From: Parus major
Lineage: Eukaryota; Chordata; Aves; Passeriformes; Paridae
Reading direction: 5' to 3'
Length of the DNA: 64,000 bases
Assembly (NCBI RefSeq): GCF_001522545.3
Contig: NC_031769.1
Span: 66,569,651 to 66,633,650, forward strand
The notes under the pieces were generated by a model. The model was not told the origin of the DNA. It did no database searches and saw only the letters and a program-made list of their open reading frames with translations. The stretch's first letter is position 1. Each line of letters begins with the position of its first letter. Below are positions 11,435 to 25,602 of this stretch, one piece after another. The position numbers and the translations under genes were made by a program.

Positions 11435-13540
11435 AGTGGGATGATCACCCTACCAGGAGCACTAGCATTTAGTTGAACTGCTTCTTTTGTTTCAACTTGT
11501 TTTCAGCAATGTCAGCTCCAAGCTTCTGGAAACATGAACCCCTTCCCTTGTGAATCTTAAAAGTAGCCACACCACACAGGCAAGGCCATAATTAGTGTCT
11601 GGGACACCACAGGAGAGAAATATGTACGTGAAACCCAACACTTGGTAAATGCTCTGGAGCATTTAAAGCTGGGGGTCTTAGAGGAGCTGTGGGGTGATGG
11701 ACTGCAAGGCATATCTGTGAATCAAATTCTTTACTGTTGTCATTTCACTCTGATTCCTCAACACATCTCCTGCATGTTCAGCTGTTTTAAATGAGGGTCA
11801 AGCACTGCCTGCCTTACCCTTTTGTTTACCACAGGAACAGATGGATCATTCACTTGTGCATTGCTCAACATTTGAAACCAAACCCCATGTAATTGGAGCA
11901 GGAGATTTTGGGCTGATCTGTACAAATAGTTGAACTGACTTAACTGTAATGAGTTATGGAAAACATCACTTGGAAACACAGTGTTTTGGCTGATAGCAAT
12001 TATGTCTTAGCTTGGTAGTTTATGAACCTGAAGCAAAGTTTTAAATTTATATGACATCTTACCAACAGAAAGGTAAATTGTTCTAAGTCATAAGTGAGAT
12101 AAATTATTACAACTGTGTCCCCAAAGGAGTCTCTGAGGATTAACTGAATTAGTTCAATAACTGATTGTAGTTAAACTGGTGGGTACTATTTTGTGTGAAC
12201 CGGTCCTTGGGGCTGGGAGGTTTCACCTTCAATCAGGTGAAGAGTTGGACAGCAGCACCTGAGGAGAAACATCAACAACTGTTCGGAGCTTCACACATAG
12301 ATCTGCTTTGCAAGGTGGTCAATGTGTGTCAGCAGAGCACCATTCCTTTTGCTGTCATTGGAAAGACACAAAGATCTTCCTAAAACCAAATCAAGAAAGC
12401 TTACAACCAAGTGACACAAACTGCTAGTACAGTAAAGTTAAATTATGTTGCTTCCAGATTCCTAAAAAGACATCAATGTAGAACCTAATTTTCAGCAGGA
12501 TCTGGTAGAGCAATTATTGCTTATCTTTGCCATCTGGAAAGATGTTTCTGGATCTAGTTATCCTGTGAGGTGTATCAATTCTGCATCGTGTGCACCAGCT
12601 CCTTCTGTCAGAAATGTGTTTCTGTGAGCATGTCTAATGCCTATCAGATTTGCTCTGGGCATGATCAGTATTAATGATTTTTAGATCTTAGCTTAAGAAA
12701 TAGCAGCTGGGGTGTGCATTCTATGACTCCACTGTCCCCTGACTGAGGTTGTATAGGTTGTGCTGCACATGTACTATGGTGTGGTATAGTTTCTTTGGAA
12801 AGACAATAGGATTTCAAAGAAAGCTTTGAGTCAGTGATGTGGAAGAGAAAAATGTCCTCGCTGCTCCTGCTGTGTATGGGCAGAAAAAGTCAGCAAATAT
12901 TTTAAGGCAGTGGCAGTGAAAGCACAGATCACACAATTTGCAGCATCTTTGGAGAGTATAGCTCAGGTAACATTCCCTTAGGCATCCAGATGGATAGGGT
13001 TCAAAACTTCATCTTGAATATTGATGGTAATGGGAACAGCTGTTCACTACCATGTTCAGGTGTAAACAAGATGTGGTTTAATGGGTAAAAAATCATCTGT
13101 TTGCAAAGAGCAACCCAACTTTCCCCACCAGATGCAAGCTCCTAGGGCAGGCTCCAGCTGAGCCTGTCCTATGTACCAGACCCAGACTTGCTCTGGGCCT
13201 GCACCCAGCCCTGTGCTTGGGGGGACCCCAAATGTGGCTCCAGGGGCCTGACTTCCACACCTCAGGCTTGGGCTCTACAGCACTGTCTGCACACCTGAAG
13301 CTGAGTTTACCATCACCTCAGCTAGCACAAAATGCCATCATCTCTTTTAGATCATGAAACACAGATCATACACTGATCAGTTCTATCGTCACCTTTGACA
13401 GTCCTCTTGGCAGAGAGTTTTGTGGTGGATTCAACATAGAGATTAATTTCTGTTGAGTCAGGCAAGGAGTAAGTGGGAATCTGGACAGCTCACACTCATT
13501 CTGTCTATGGTGCAAGGGTTTAGGGGCTTCTGGCCTTTAT

Positions 13541-13577
13541 TTGTTTCATTGTTTTGGTGGTTGGTTGGGGTTTGTTA
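13541..13577 (+). repeat. GT-rich low-complexity tract
   Basis: Plus-strand T/G run (TTTGTTTCATTGTTTTGGTGG and onward to GGGGTTTGTTA), similar to tracts at 4.1, 19.6, 28.9, 51.7 and 54.9 kb. Confidence 0.65.
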
Positions 13578-14517
13578 CAGTTAAACAATTTCAATGAGCA
13601 GGATTAACTTCACTACAGTAAATAAAAGACAACATGCCCTTATTAACAGTCTGTCAGCCTGGACCTTCTTCCTAAATTAATATATGACAGGATGGGTGTC
13701 TGTTTCTGAGGAGTCAGTAATAGAGGGTGGGAAGCAGAGTGATGTACTCCCAGTTCACCCTCAGTAAATTCACTGAGCTGTGTACACATTGCACAGACAG
13801 AGACTGTTTGTTCAAGGAAGGCATCAGGCTCCACTAACCCTCACCACAGAACCAAGCTCAATAGGAGCTTGCAAGCCTCCAAAGATAGTCCTTTATCTTC
13901 TTACTTTAACTATGAAACATCCAAGAAATAGAAAACAATTCCTGGGTACAGAACACTGTCAGCATCTGGTGTTTTTAGGGGAAATGCCCTGGGTTTTTCT
14001 CCTGTACTGCTGGTGGTACTGCAAAGTTAATAATCTGAAGTAGTGTGTTCATCATTGCATGTAACAAAGAATTTTAATGGCATTCTATTTATATCATGAA
14101 AGGCTCTGTGCATGTGTCACCCTTGTGTTTTGATGTAGCTGTCTCTCAAATATCTTCTGATAGACATCTCTGCCAGTCATTGCGAGGCAGTGGGAGTAAA
14201 ATATGCTAGGACATTTAACACAATACTGAATGTTTCTACTTGACTTGTATTCCTGGCTGTGTAGCACTTCAAACTACACTTTTACCAGTCAGGTTTGGAA
14301 GGGTTTTCCTTGCCAAGAAAGGTTATGCTACTGTGAGATTCTTATAGTTGTCTATTGTCACATGATGTGCTGCAGCCCAGGGACCCCCACCCATACACAG
14401 AATACCAGCATTTGTGATCTGCTCAGACCAGACATGATAAATACTAAAAGTATGGGGGAGAACTGGTGCAGAAGGATAAGGGTAAGAACAGTAAGGGAAA
14501 GGGGTGCATAGCTGTGA

Positions 14518-14558
14518 ATCCCTGCAGGGATATATGCTGCATGAGTCATCTCATGCAG
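14518..14558. repeat. paired dyads: 14-bp palindrome plus 9-bp hairpin
   Basis: A perfect palindrome ATCCCTGCAGGGAT (14518-14531) is followed five bases later by a hairpin: CTGCATGAG (14537-14545), loop TCAT, CTCATGCAG (14550-14558). The hairpin's loop edge contains TGAGTCA, the AP-1 consensus, at 14542-14548. Either dyad alone could be chance; their adjacency is notable. Confidence 0.7.
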
Positions 14559-15054
14559 TCCTTTGGCTAATCTAGGTGCCCCCACCATGATTCAGGGTTT
14601 AGGAATGAGGATGCAAATGCAGGCAGCCAGTATAGGCCCCTTGTGGCTAGTGAGCAGTTGTGCTTCCAAATCGTCAAAACAGAGAGGAAAGGCCTAGCCC
14701 TGCCATTACTATTTTGTTCCAGCTTCTAACCCAAAGAACATAAATGAGCACAGGAAATTATTGTTCTCAGCAGATCCCACCAAACTGGGAAAGCATCAAA
14801 TGGAACAGCTGCACAGATATCCAGGATCCAAAGGAGAATTCCTATCCCAGCAATTTCTAGGACGGCCACACTTTCTTCTTACATATCTTGAGATTCCTTT
14901 CAGTAACATCTCTCAGAGTATGAAATTAATTCTGGTGGATATGGACAATAATTTAGTATGCAGGTGCTATAAATAATTTAATTTAAAAATAATTATATAT
15001 TATGTTTATGCTGAAACTTCCAGGGTGAAAGTGACCTTACTGTGATACAGAGAT

Positions 15055-15165
15055 TCTACTTACAATAACCATCACACAGATGGGAAAATGACAGCTAACC
15101 CAATATCACACAAAATCTCTCCATCACAGCTGGGAGGAAAATAACAATCTGTTGGTCCTTGGTTC
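15055..15165 (-). mobile_element. MIR-like SINE remnant
   Basis: Read on plus, the sequence follows the reverse-complemented MIR consensus. A TACTTACAATAACCATC segment precedes CACAGATGGGAAAATGAC, then AACCCAATATCACACAA, then CACAGCTGGGAGGAAAATAA. The CACAGATGGGAAAATGA and TCACACA...CAGCTGG blocks are the strongest. Internal deletions are likely. Confidence 0.45.
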
Positions 15166-18100
15166 CCAAAATGAGATCCTCCCCAAAAAGAAATATTTTC
15201 ATAACTATTACATGGCTAACAACCTTTGTACATCTTTATGCATTAGTAGCTGTCTTCCACACAGTCATTTTCACTAGATGAGTTTGCCTTAGTTGATGGA
15301 CAATTGATACTCTGTATCAGGTGCACTGTACTCTGACATTGTTTTCATTACTTTCATTACTGCCTTGTCCCAGCCTTAATTTTCATCACACTTTGGGTTT
15401 TTTTAGGTTTTAAAAGAATAAATGTGATTTGTCCTGGGAAGCAAAGACACAAATCAAACCAAATCTTTACTGTGCAAATAATCTGAAATGTCCTATCCAT
15501 TATGCAAGTCACTTTAAAGAAAGGTATCTGTCTTTTCCCCACCCTCTTCTTTATTTTAGTTTTCAATTGCAGCTCTTTATTTTACATATCTGTGTAGACA
15601 TTTAAAGCTGTGCAAAGTGAGTATATATTTTTAAATACTCCTATTTCATCCTGACAGAAATGACCTTACACAGTGTGGAGTGATGCAGAATTTTTTTCTC
15701 CGAGCTGGCCAGATCTATCAATGTGGAAGATTGAACATGCTGGCATTCAGTTCTGTCAAAAGCAAAACTCCATAATGTGCTCTGTTTCAGCAAATACTGA
15801 TCTCCTTTGTTGCAAGGCTTTCTGTATGCATCATTAGTCACTTGACATTCTGTGTACCCTAGAAACCCAGAAACAGCAGCATCAATGCTTATTTGTTTAT
15901 ATATTTTAAGAAACTTCATTTATGGTTTGACTTCAGTCACATCACTTCACAAATTATCTTTCAAGAGCCTGCCTCATCAGAGAATGACTGGAGACTGGCC
16001 AACATGCCCATGGCCGTACCATTTTTATTCCTTACTCCAGTGACTCAACTCACCCACACCACTCAGACCTCCATAGTACTCATGACCTCCCCGAGGGCTG
16101 CTGAAACTGTTCATGGCTACAATTCACAGAATGACTGACACAGAGGACCACATTCACGACACATGGGTAGAGCTAAACTGCTTTAGCTGTAGGCTTAATC
16201 CAGCAGATGGAGCAGCTGCCTGACACTGTGGGAATTGCCTGTGTCTTTGTCCAGGGCAGCATGATCTGGTGGCCTGGTGCACTTGGTAATTATTAACTAG
16301 AATGTGGTCATTATTATTTGCTAGCATCCACAGGCATGAGAGAGAGCTCTGCCCCACTGGATATTTTGGAAAACTTTTACAACTTCCTGTGCTTTTGTGC
16401 TCCCATTAAAATAGTTTCCAACTTCAGAGTTTGTCATTAGGCTCTTAGAGCTGACAAGGCAAATGGTGATCTCTGCTGTAAATCTAGAATGTCATCTGAC
16501 AGTGGCTTGACTGATGGAAACTGATCTTATATAGAGCCCACTGTAGGGCTTAAGAGAGACCTGCTCATGTTCTATAATTATCAGTGACTGTAGTCAAAGG
16601 GAGCCTGATGCACCTTGTGGAGTTAAGGATCCTCAAGTAGTAATGGCAAGACATGTGGGTGCCCTTTACCTTGCATATAAGCTGTTCCACATCATCCCGT
16701 GGGAAAGGGAAGAGAAGACAAACCTAGCACTCCCAAGGTTTTGTATGTTGCTATTACATTTCCCCTACTCTGTCCTGGAACACTTTTCAGCCTTACCTCC
16801 TTTTTCTGTCAACCTCCTCAGATGGTTCCATGCTCTGTCAGCTGGGTAAAGTGCTGAAACATTTATATCAATCTTGACATTGTGACATGTGCTTTAGAGA
16901 TAATGACAATTTCAGACAAGCCATGGCAAGACAGACCCTCATTTTTATGCTGTTTAAATGTGTACTTCTGTAGGAAACCAAAGAGGAGTAGATAATGATG
17001 CCATCTGTACCCTAACTACAAATCTGGGCCTATGAATGCAAAAACTGTAGCTGCCCTGAATGTGGGAGCTACTTTTTGTCATCAGGCAGGGTTAGGGAGG
17101 GGGACTGCCTCCTCACACAGAGAAAAAGGGTCATATCTTTGCATCCTCTCAAGCCCTGCTCAAGAAGCCCAAGCAGAGCTCATGGGGAAGCTCAGGTGTT
17201 ATAAAGGCACTTTCTCCACAGCGACAAACTTGGACTATCAGATAATGTCTTTCCCACTCTTGCTGTTTAAATAGATAGACAGGAAGGGTTGTTGCCAGGG
17301 CAATAACACCATGCAGAGAGGCAAAATTACTCATTGTTTTTCCTTTTTATGATGTTTTAAAATGGGCAAAAGTCCTTGGAGTTGTCTCTATCTGTCATTT
17401 TAGCATATTTTGCCAGGAGAACCAAGGAAAGTGCTACCAGTCAAATCATTCTGTTGTGGCATCTTTTCTGCAAGCATTTCCCAACACATTTATACCTTTA
17501 TCAAACATAAAGGTCATGGAGACCATAGATTAGTTTTCAGTTACAAGTGACTGGTTGTAAATCTCCTTCTAACCTGGCAATTGCTTTTGGCAAAATCCTG
17601 GACCCATTTCCCACTGGATGTCTTGACATGAGTTAGTGAACGCTGTGGGCTTGGTTGATCCTTCACCTGCAGTATCCTTGCAGAAGTTCAGGCAGATGTC
17701 AGAAATGAGACCAATTCCCAGGCTGCTTCTGTTCTTTCCAGGCTTAGAATTGAGATTTCCAAGGTACCTGGAGCTGATGCCCGTTTTCTCCTGCATGGAG
17801 CAGAGCTCTGCTTCCAGAGGCAGCCTGGTCCTTTGTGATTAATTCTTCCGTTAAAGCCTAGGTGCCTTTGATTTAAGTTTTTTTGCTTCTAAGATGTCTT
17901 CTCATGTTGCAATATTGAAGATCTAAACCCCTCAGGGATTAATTAACAATAAGTGATACAGGATGTGGTCTGAAAGCTGGAAAAGAGATCTATATTGACA
18001 ATATGCAGAGACCATGTTTGAGACAAGAGGCCAGTGTTTGATGGAACCCTGGCTCCTATTTGGCATTCCTGAATATCAGGATAAATGCTTCTTAAAACAC

Positions 18101-19490
18101 ATCCTCCTTTCTGATTTTCTGTAGTCCAGCTGTACCTTGTCTTGACTGGTCATAATAGAGAGTCTACTTTAAACTGTGATTTTCAAATCTATTTAGTCTT
18201 AATACAGTTACATCTTAGAAAAGCAACCCTGAAGACTGTATTCAAAACAAGTATTGTGCTTTGGCTGTGTATCTTCTGTTGTTTTGGTAATCTCCAAAAA
18301 TAAATTCATGTTAGACATAATTTCTTGATTTTTTCACTAGCTACCTTCCTTACAAAAAAAGGAATACATCCCTTGTGGATATATCAGTGATGTTTCTCTC
18401 TGACACTCTAAAAGCTAAGCTTTAGTATGATCTCAGTACAAGCAGTACTAAAATCCAGTCTCTGAATTTTTTGTCAGCTATTGTCTAAGATGCAGAGTTA
18501 AGTTAAATACAGTGGACTGGACATCTCAGGGGGAGCCTGTCCTGACTCTTCATGTCTTTACTCAATTTTCTGACCAGCCAAGGTGCCAGTTAGTGACAGC
18601 TGCCATTTGATGTTATGGAAACCTACCCATCCAGAACCAAATGGAGACTAGACTGCCATGAGGTGACACTGATTGCTTTAGTGAGCCAAGTGACTCCTGG
18701 AAAGGTGGTGCTAACCAGGCATGCAAGTGTCTCCCAGCCTTTCTGTGTGGGTTCCCTCATAACACAGCTTTTCTTTTTGACTTCTGTCAAGTTAAGAAAC
18801 CTGGCATTGTCCCCACAGCCAAGCTGTAAAAGCATCAGCTGTTTGAAGAGTTTTCCTAAGGCAACTACAATGGCAAATGTCTCCCCTTCTCCCAAGTGAT
18901 GCTCACACCATTCAAATTAGCCTGCAGAGCATTAGGTGTAGAACATTTGTGCCCAAGAGAAGTAACAAAACCCTTCCCAAGTTGACAAGCCCTGACAAGC
19001 TCTATCTGACGTTTTATATTGCTTTGTCCCTGTGCCAGGGCAAGCAGATACCTAGTGGATATTCCTGGGAAATGAGCCGGTCAAGCTGCACAGGAGCTGC
19101 TTCAGAAAAGTTTGAGTGGCCAGAGCAGACTGATGCCATTTCCTACCCAGGTTATGGCCTGGCAAGGTGAGCTAACTCATTGCAAAAGCAGGATGGTTAG
19201 TTCTCTTGGAACGAGAAACAGGCATACAGGATTTCCCCCAGTATACACAGATGTGTGCACACAGATGGTTAGGATGGACAAATTCCCAGCCTGGTTTTAG
19301 AATCTCTTAGCAGACTTTGACACACATCTGCCTGTGCAGTGAATAGTTGTATTTCACTGGTGACTAGGCGTTTCTGAGACACTGATCCTTGCCAGCTGAG
19401 ATGTCTTTGCTTACCCTGACATGTCTTGTCCTTTCTTCTGAGGAGTATGTATCATTTTAATTCTGATTTATTTATTTTTAATTTAACATA

Positions 19491-19510
19491 AAGTTGAAAC
19501 AGTTCAACTT
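19491..19510. repeat. small hairpin, 8-bp stem
   Basis: AAGTTGAA, loop ACAG, TTCAACTT. The stem is perfect but short enough to arise by chance in AT-rich DNA. Confidence 0.6.
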
Positions 19511-19564
19511 AATATAAAGGGTTTGCATAGCAGAAATTGCAGACAGTTTGACTGGATATTTTAG

Positions 19565-19622
19565 TTGGAGTTTTTTGGGGGTTGGGCTTACTGGGTTTTG
19601 GTTGCTTGGGTTTTTTTTTGGT
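19565..19622 (+). repeat. GT-rich low-complexity tract
   Basis: Plus strand is nearly all G and T for about 58 bp, ending in a run of nine T. Confidence 0.7.
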
Positions 19623-21630
19623 ACAATTCAAACAGTGATATCTGGCTCTAGAAACACCAGATTATGGAAAGCAGAAAGGCACATGGAAATGGTCATGGGC
19701 TTAAATTCTGCAATGACTTAACTCTGATGTGGTTTTTCTGGAGCTCTCCTACAGGGCAGAATTCCTGATCACCCAAGACTTCTTCCACTCTCTGCAGGGG
19801 GTGGAAATGTTACACAAAAGCACAATGAAAGCTGGGAGCTGGGGTGGATTAGTTTTGTGGTGCCATGTATCACTAGGAGCTTTACAGCCCTATTTATAAG
19901 CAAACATCTCTGTCAAGAGCCATTTTGTCTTTTGCCTGTGGCTTGAACCCAAAACTTCCGAGGAGTAGAGTAAATCCCAGGCTGATACTCTTTTGTGTGT
20001 GCTGCAGGCTCAGATCAGACTGTGCTGTCTGTGAATAGGCTGAAGAAAAATCTATAGGGTAGAAAAGAGAAAAGTTATCAAAAGCCTTTTAATACAAGGG
20101 GTCTACAAGTTCACAGCTCAGGAAGGAAGCTGTTGAGAGAAGAGACACGACACTCAAGCATGGGCCTTTTCTCCTGGAAGAAGGTGCAAGGCGGGAATGA
20201 AAGAGAACCTTTTGCTTGTGGAAGAGCTCTAAAGAGGAGGTGAACATGCTGACTGCAAGAGATCAAGAGAGGATGAAGGAGCAGTCAGATGAAACCAGGT
20301 TAGAAGTCATCCTGAGGGAAAATCTGATGCCTTGGAATGCCTCACCAGCTCAGTCTGCTGGGCAGTTGATTGTGGTTGTCCATGATCAGGCAGATCCCTC
20401 AGATGGGGAGAAAAGCCCCTGCTGCTGGATTTCATACTGATGGATGCCGTGCTTGTGGTGCCTGCCCTTAGACTTTGTGTTTGGAAAGAGGTTAGGCTTG
20501 GCCAGTGGACTGACCTTCCTGCTGTGTTAGAGCCTGATGGATAGAGAAAAGCTGAGGTAGGCTCTGGGTAGACATAAGCTGTGCCCTCTCCAGGGGTCTA
20601 CTGACCTGCAGGCAAACTTTCATTAGATTTGATTAAGAGCTCTTCCTTTCTTGTATGATGAGCAGCAAATTTCTGAGTCCAGAGTTCTCTGTTAAAACAG
20701 TGTGTTCAAAATACTCACAGACTGACAGAAGGCTCAGAAATATTGTCCTCTTCCATAAAATATGGCTGAAGTTAATGCAGGTGCTGTTTTGAGTGTGCGA
20801 TAGTAAACACATCCTTAATCAAACAAATTGGAAAGAATCTCTCCATTTAGAAGGAAAAAAGCTAAGGTGAACATCCAGAAACATTCCCTGTTTCCAAAAG
20901 GAAAATGTTTTAGTCTACTGTTGATTTTGAAGAATGCCTTATCCAGATTGTTAGCATTAACAATTAGTGGCCCTCAGATATTGCTGCACATGCTACCAAG
21001 TTTGAAATTACTTTTCCTCGATACAAATGTGTCTACATGTAGAGCCTAGCTATAATCTGCTTCTTAGAAATCTTTATTGCCTTACAGTAAGCTGAAAATC
21101 AGATAAGCAAGTCTGGCTTGAGCAAAGGCTCTTCCTGACTTCCCTATGATATAATGAACTATTAAGTACCTGGATCAGTTTTGCTGAACTAGTAAGTTCT
21201 GAAATATCTTCATTTTATTGTGCTGCCTTAGAAACATCTTGCTCCTGTGTGAAACTCAAAGATGCTTTAATTTTCTGGGGTATCTTTAAGAGATACAGGC
21301 AGAGCAGATGGTAAAACATTTATGTGCTTGACAGTGTCATCAGCACTCTAAGAATGGTTGAATATCTAATAATCTATTAGGGCCCATGAGAAATTACTTT
21401 CCAAGTATATCTCAAATATGCTACTTTCTGCTTGAACAAACCAAAATACGTAGTTAAATTTTGAGATGTCCAAAGGCCAACTTGAAATGATAGTTATAAT
21501 TTATTTTCTGTTCTAGATTTCTTCTCCAAAAGCCTTTGTTATACAAATTCCTTTGCAATTACTTACAAGATTTGCTGATAAGGAAGGGTATCTGGTTTGA
21601 GTCTTCCTGACCACTTCTTACTACTTTTTC

Positions 21631-21671
21631 TTATCTTTATAATAAGATAATATTGGCCACTGTGTGGCCAA
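21631..21671. repeat. two adjacent small hairpins
   Basis: TTATCTT (21631-21637) pairs with AAGATAA (21644-21650). Three bases on, TTGGCCA (21653-21659) pairs with TGGCCAA (21665-21671). Both stems are perfect 7-mers. The second resembles an NFI dyad, but its 9-bp spacing between TTGGC and GCCAA does not fit the usual 5. Confidence 0.6.
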
Positions 21672-24600
21672 GTGACAACCTGGACTCCTGGTGGAAAGAA
21701 AAGTGTGTTTGATTTTTTCCATTCAGGTTTAGTTTCTAGTTTGATCAGTTATGGTGCCACTTGAATGTGATTGTATATAATTAAACCTCTGTGTGTGTTC
21801 TTGTTTTGTTTGGGGTTTGTATTTAATGTAAGACCAGTGGCTACCTTGGCTATGGCTTGGCTACACTGGTTCAGCAGCTTTGTTAGCAGAACCCTGAGAG
21901 CTACTGACTCTGAGAAGAGGAAAAAAGAAACCATGAAATTTGCAGTGTACCAAACTGCAGATGTCGTTAGTATTCTGCAACATCTTTCTCCAGAATAAGG
22001 TATCACCCAGAAGCCTTTCCCAGGATTAGCTGGCAATGTGAGAGTGGAGAGTGGTCTAACCTGCCCAGCACAGTGCAGTGATCATGGAAGCAGGACAGGA
22101 ATGAGGATCATGAAGTCTGGCTGTGATTATTGCCTTGGTTAGTGAGGCAGTCCCTTGAGCAGAATCTGTTACTTCAGGACTTAGCCTAGCTTGAAGTCAA
22201 GGCTGCATAGAAAGCCTAAGGGTGCAGAAATCTCCTTTGAGTGTGTAGCAACACTGAAAAGATTTGATTCTTTTTTGTTAGGTTGGTCCTGAGAAAAGAA
22301 GTAAAACTACAGCTGAGTTAAGCTATGAGGATCCTTGCAATCAGTAGTGAGAGGCTGCAACATGCCATATTCCATATTAACACTTATAATGGAAATTGTT
22401 TTAGATTTATTTAAAAATTCTAAAATTGTCTATTGGAATAGGTTGGAGTGGAACATTTTTCCAGGTAAAAAGGAGATAACTTTCACTGAAAAAGAAGGTG
22501 AAAAAGTTTCTCTGTATTGTAACTGAATAAAAATGGTCCAAGACCTGGATCTCAGCATAAGAGCTGCTGTTGAAACAGTGTCAGACTGTAGAACAAGCAA
22601 ATGCAAGAAGCCTGCTGGCTTGTTAGCTTTTGCTGCTCTCTTCTGACACTGGTTTGTACGTATGGTGTTTTACTTATTTATGCCCAAGGTGATATAAATG
22701 AATGAGAGCTGGCAGCAGCTGCTGAATTATGGATGAAACACCCGAATTCTGCTGGTGGGAATTTCTGCAGACTGGGGAGCTGTACTGAGGGCTTGCTGCT
22801 CCCCTGGCTGAGCGCTCTGCTATTGCTCCCCTGGCAATGGCAAGAAACTTCCAGCAAGTCCTGAGGTGTCTCAGTGAAGAATGTCTTTCTGTAGAGTGTA
22901 CCTTGACATCTTACATCACGCTCTGTTTCATTTTCTAGCTGATTGCTCCTATTTCTAATGAAGAGTCTGACTAGCAGTGGTCTGCAAGAAGAGCAATCTC
23001 CCCTTCCCACTACCTTTTGTAGAGTTTTCAAAGTGTCTTTATGAACACTTTCAAATGAATAAGCTTTGCTAAGAAAGACAGCAGAAACGTTTTAATTACA
23101 GTAACCTAATGGGCTGGCTGAGCACTGAATACAACAGTGGCAGGAGATCGCTGAAAAGCTTCTGCCCTCATCCAGCCTTAATCATATATCTTTGTTTCCA
23201 GGGCACTTGAAGGCTTTATTTTGAATGCTTCACAGATTACACTGACTAATATGAGAACAGGGTCATTAGTGTAATAAATCTCAGGTAAGTGTAGAGTTAG
23301 CCTTAGGAAACCTTTCTATATTTGGCCTCTGATAGCTGCTGTCATACAAGTCTATAAAATTTAAGTGTTGACATATGGTGTAGGGTACTGGTACACACGT
23401 GTCAAATGCTAATGCTGCCATTTTTCCAGCAAAATGAGTCTTAGCTTTGGAAACATGGCTCTGTAAAATGCCTTGCTTGCCCTGGAGGAAACCAAGATCC
23501 TCCTTGCTGGGCACCTGTCTATACAAGACAGACAGCACTAAAGGTCTGATTACAGTTCAGTGACTTGCTCACAAAATGTTGGATTTTTCTCTCCACTAAC
23601 TGAGAAACTTGAATCTGTAGCACTGCTGACAAAATCAGTATCTATAATCTCATTTGTAGGAGGCACAGGAGCTGGTTGAGCTATAACAGCCTGGTTAAAA
23701 ACATCTGACCATCCCACAAGCTGTGGTCAAGGATTCGCTCTGCTTCCTGTTTTAGCCAGGGAGGGTTTGGCTTCAGTGGGATATCATTTGCCTCACCCAT
23801 TTGATGACCCCTGGGCTTTGCAGGGTGTGTAGGAGGGGTGCTGTCTGGCTCCTCTGTCTATGTTTTGCTCTTCAGTCCTGAGGGTTTTTCTCAAAGTTTG
23901 TACCGGATAGGAGGGGCTGGAAAACGTGTGGAGAGGAAGAAGAGGAAACAGCCTGTGGTGAGGCTATCAAAGTTTCAACCCAGTGACATTTGCAGTAAAC
24001 CAGCTGCCCTCTATCTGCAGCTCCTGTGCTGGGCAAATTGGTAGGGAAGGGATTTTAATCCTTACCTGCCTAATCCCAAAGTGCTGGGGATATCCTGTAG
24101 TACAACAGTGGTGGAGAAACAGCTACCCTGCCTCAAGTAAAGTCATCAAATAATGCCCAAGGATGCTTGAAAGCACACCAGCAAGATTATTTAGCAACCC
24201 TGCCTTTGGGGCAGTGTGACTAAACTGCATCCTAATGAGTTTGTTGCTAATTCCACTCTAGCTTGCTCTGTTGCTGTAAACTGATGGAGATATCTCTGCT
24301 GGTTCCCTTGCTATGGCTTACAAAGGCTTCTCTGTGTACATGTCTGCAACAGTATCACTATATTCTTTCTTTTTTTTTTAATCCTTCACTCCCAAATTAT
24401 TCTGGACGGATTGTTTTTCCCTCTGTATAGCTTTGTAAGGACAATAAAGTAACAGAAGCAGCGAGGGGCTGTGGGGGAGAGAATTAACACTGTTCCAAGC
24501 TTTAGGATGGCCAGATGCATGAGAAGGACAGAACTCAGGGAGGGCTGTTCCCCCTGCACTCCCAGCATAGCTCCTTCTCTTAAACTGGGACAGACCTCCA

Positions 24601-25602
24601 CTTTGCTTAAAAACCAGAATGGCTAAAGAAAGCTGAAAAAGGGTGAAGGGGGAAGTGCTAAATTGTGCATGTGTGCCACTGGGTAATCTCGGGGGGACAA
24701 ATACACAAAATCCAACACACTGATCCTACCACACAAGTGTTACCTGTTTGTGGCTATATGTGTCACCTTTCCCGTTTCATGGGCCTGGAGAAGCCTCAGT
24801 TCATGTCTGGGTTTGACTGCAGCTGCACCCTTTTGGCTCTCTGGCATGTGCCCAGCAGCTGTGGGGGATGAAGACAGTGGGGATAGATCCTGTAGCAGCA
24901 CCACAGGGGTGCAGGGGGTTCAGCACTGTGGCAGAAGGGTGGGGGGTTGGAAAGCCTGTCTGTAGGACAAGGTGTAAAGGATGGCATCAAAAGGGCTGGG
25001 GAAAATAGCCATTTTCTGCAGACCTGTGGTGGCACTCCCCTGACCTGCACAGCACTGCAGGGCATGCAGACAGCTTTGGTAGTGCAAAGGGAAGGGGAAA
25101 TGGGGCATAGGGTTTGGGGAAGGGCTGCCTGAGAAAATTGGCTTCCTTCTCCATGAAATTATAGCATGAATGAGGAAGGCAAATGATGGTTGTTCTGGAA
25201 CATAACCTTTGGTGCTGGAAATATCAGCTTCCTCAGACCTTCCAGAGGCTTTTGTTTGGTTGCAAAGCTATGTCTTTCTTACTTACTCTGTCTGAAATTT
25301 CTTACTGAATTTTTTACACTTTCAGAGCATCTCAGACCCACTCTCTTTCCCCTTGCTGTGGAAAATTAGACTTCAGTGTCTTTTATTCAAGACAAAACTA
25401 GTTAAAAGCTATAGGGAGTAAAGCCTGTTTTCTAGTCCCTGTCTTGCATGCTGGATTTATTCTTCAGAATGTCTGTCTCTAATTATGGTCATCCTTCCTG
25501 TGGAGAAGGTGGCCGACCCCTAGCCCCGGTGGGACAGGCTGCTGTGCTCTAGAGATGGAAGCTGGCTGTTCACAGATACCGGGCTCACACTAACAGGGTT
25601 GC

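Larger units (their letters stand above)
9175..15054. other. noncoding tract, no gene seen
   Basis: No gene is supported. The longest open frame is 174 codons on the minus strand (9755-10279), with scattered Cys and Ser and no domain. A GC-richer patch lies at about 10860-11260 and changes abruptly to AT-rich DNA at 11320-11400. Another GC-rich patch lies at about 13130-13280. Several palindromes are listed separately. Intron or intergenic DNA is likely. Confidence 0.5.

Noticed and set aside
24915..24946. G-quadruplex at 24.9 kb
   Set aside because: G runs are present, but one loop is about 19 nt, beyond the usual limit.
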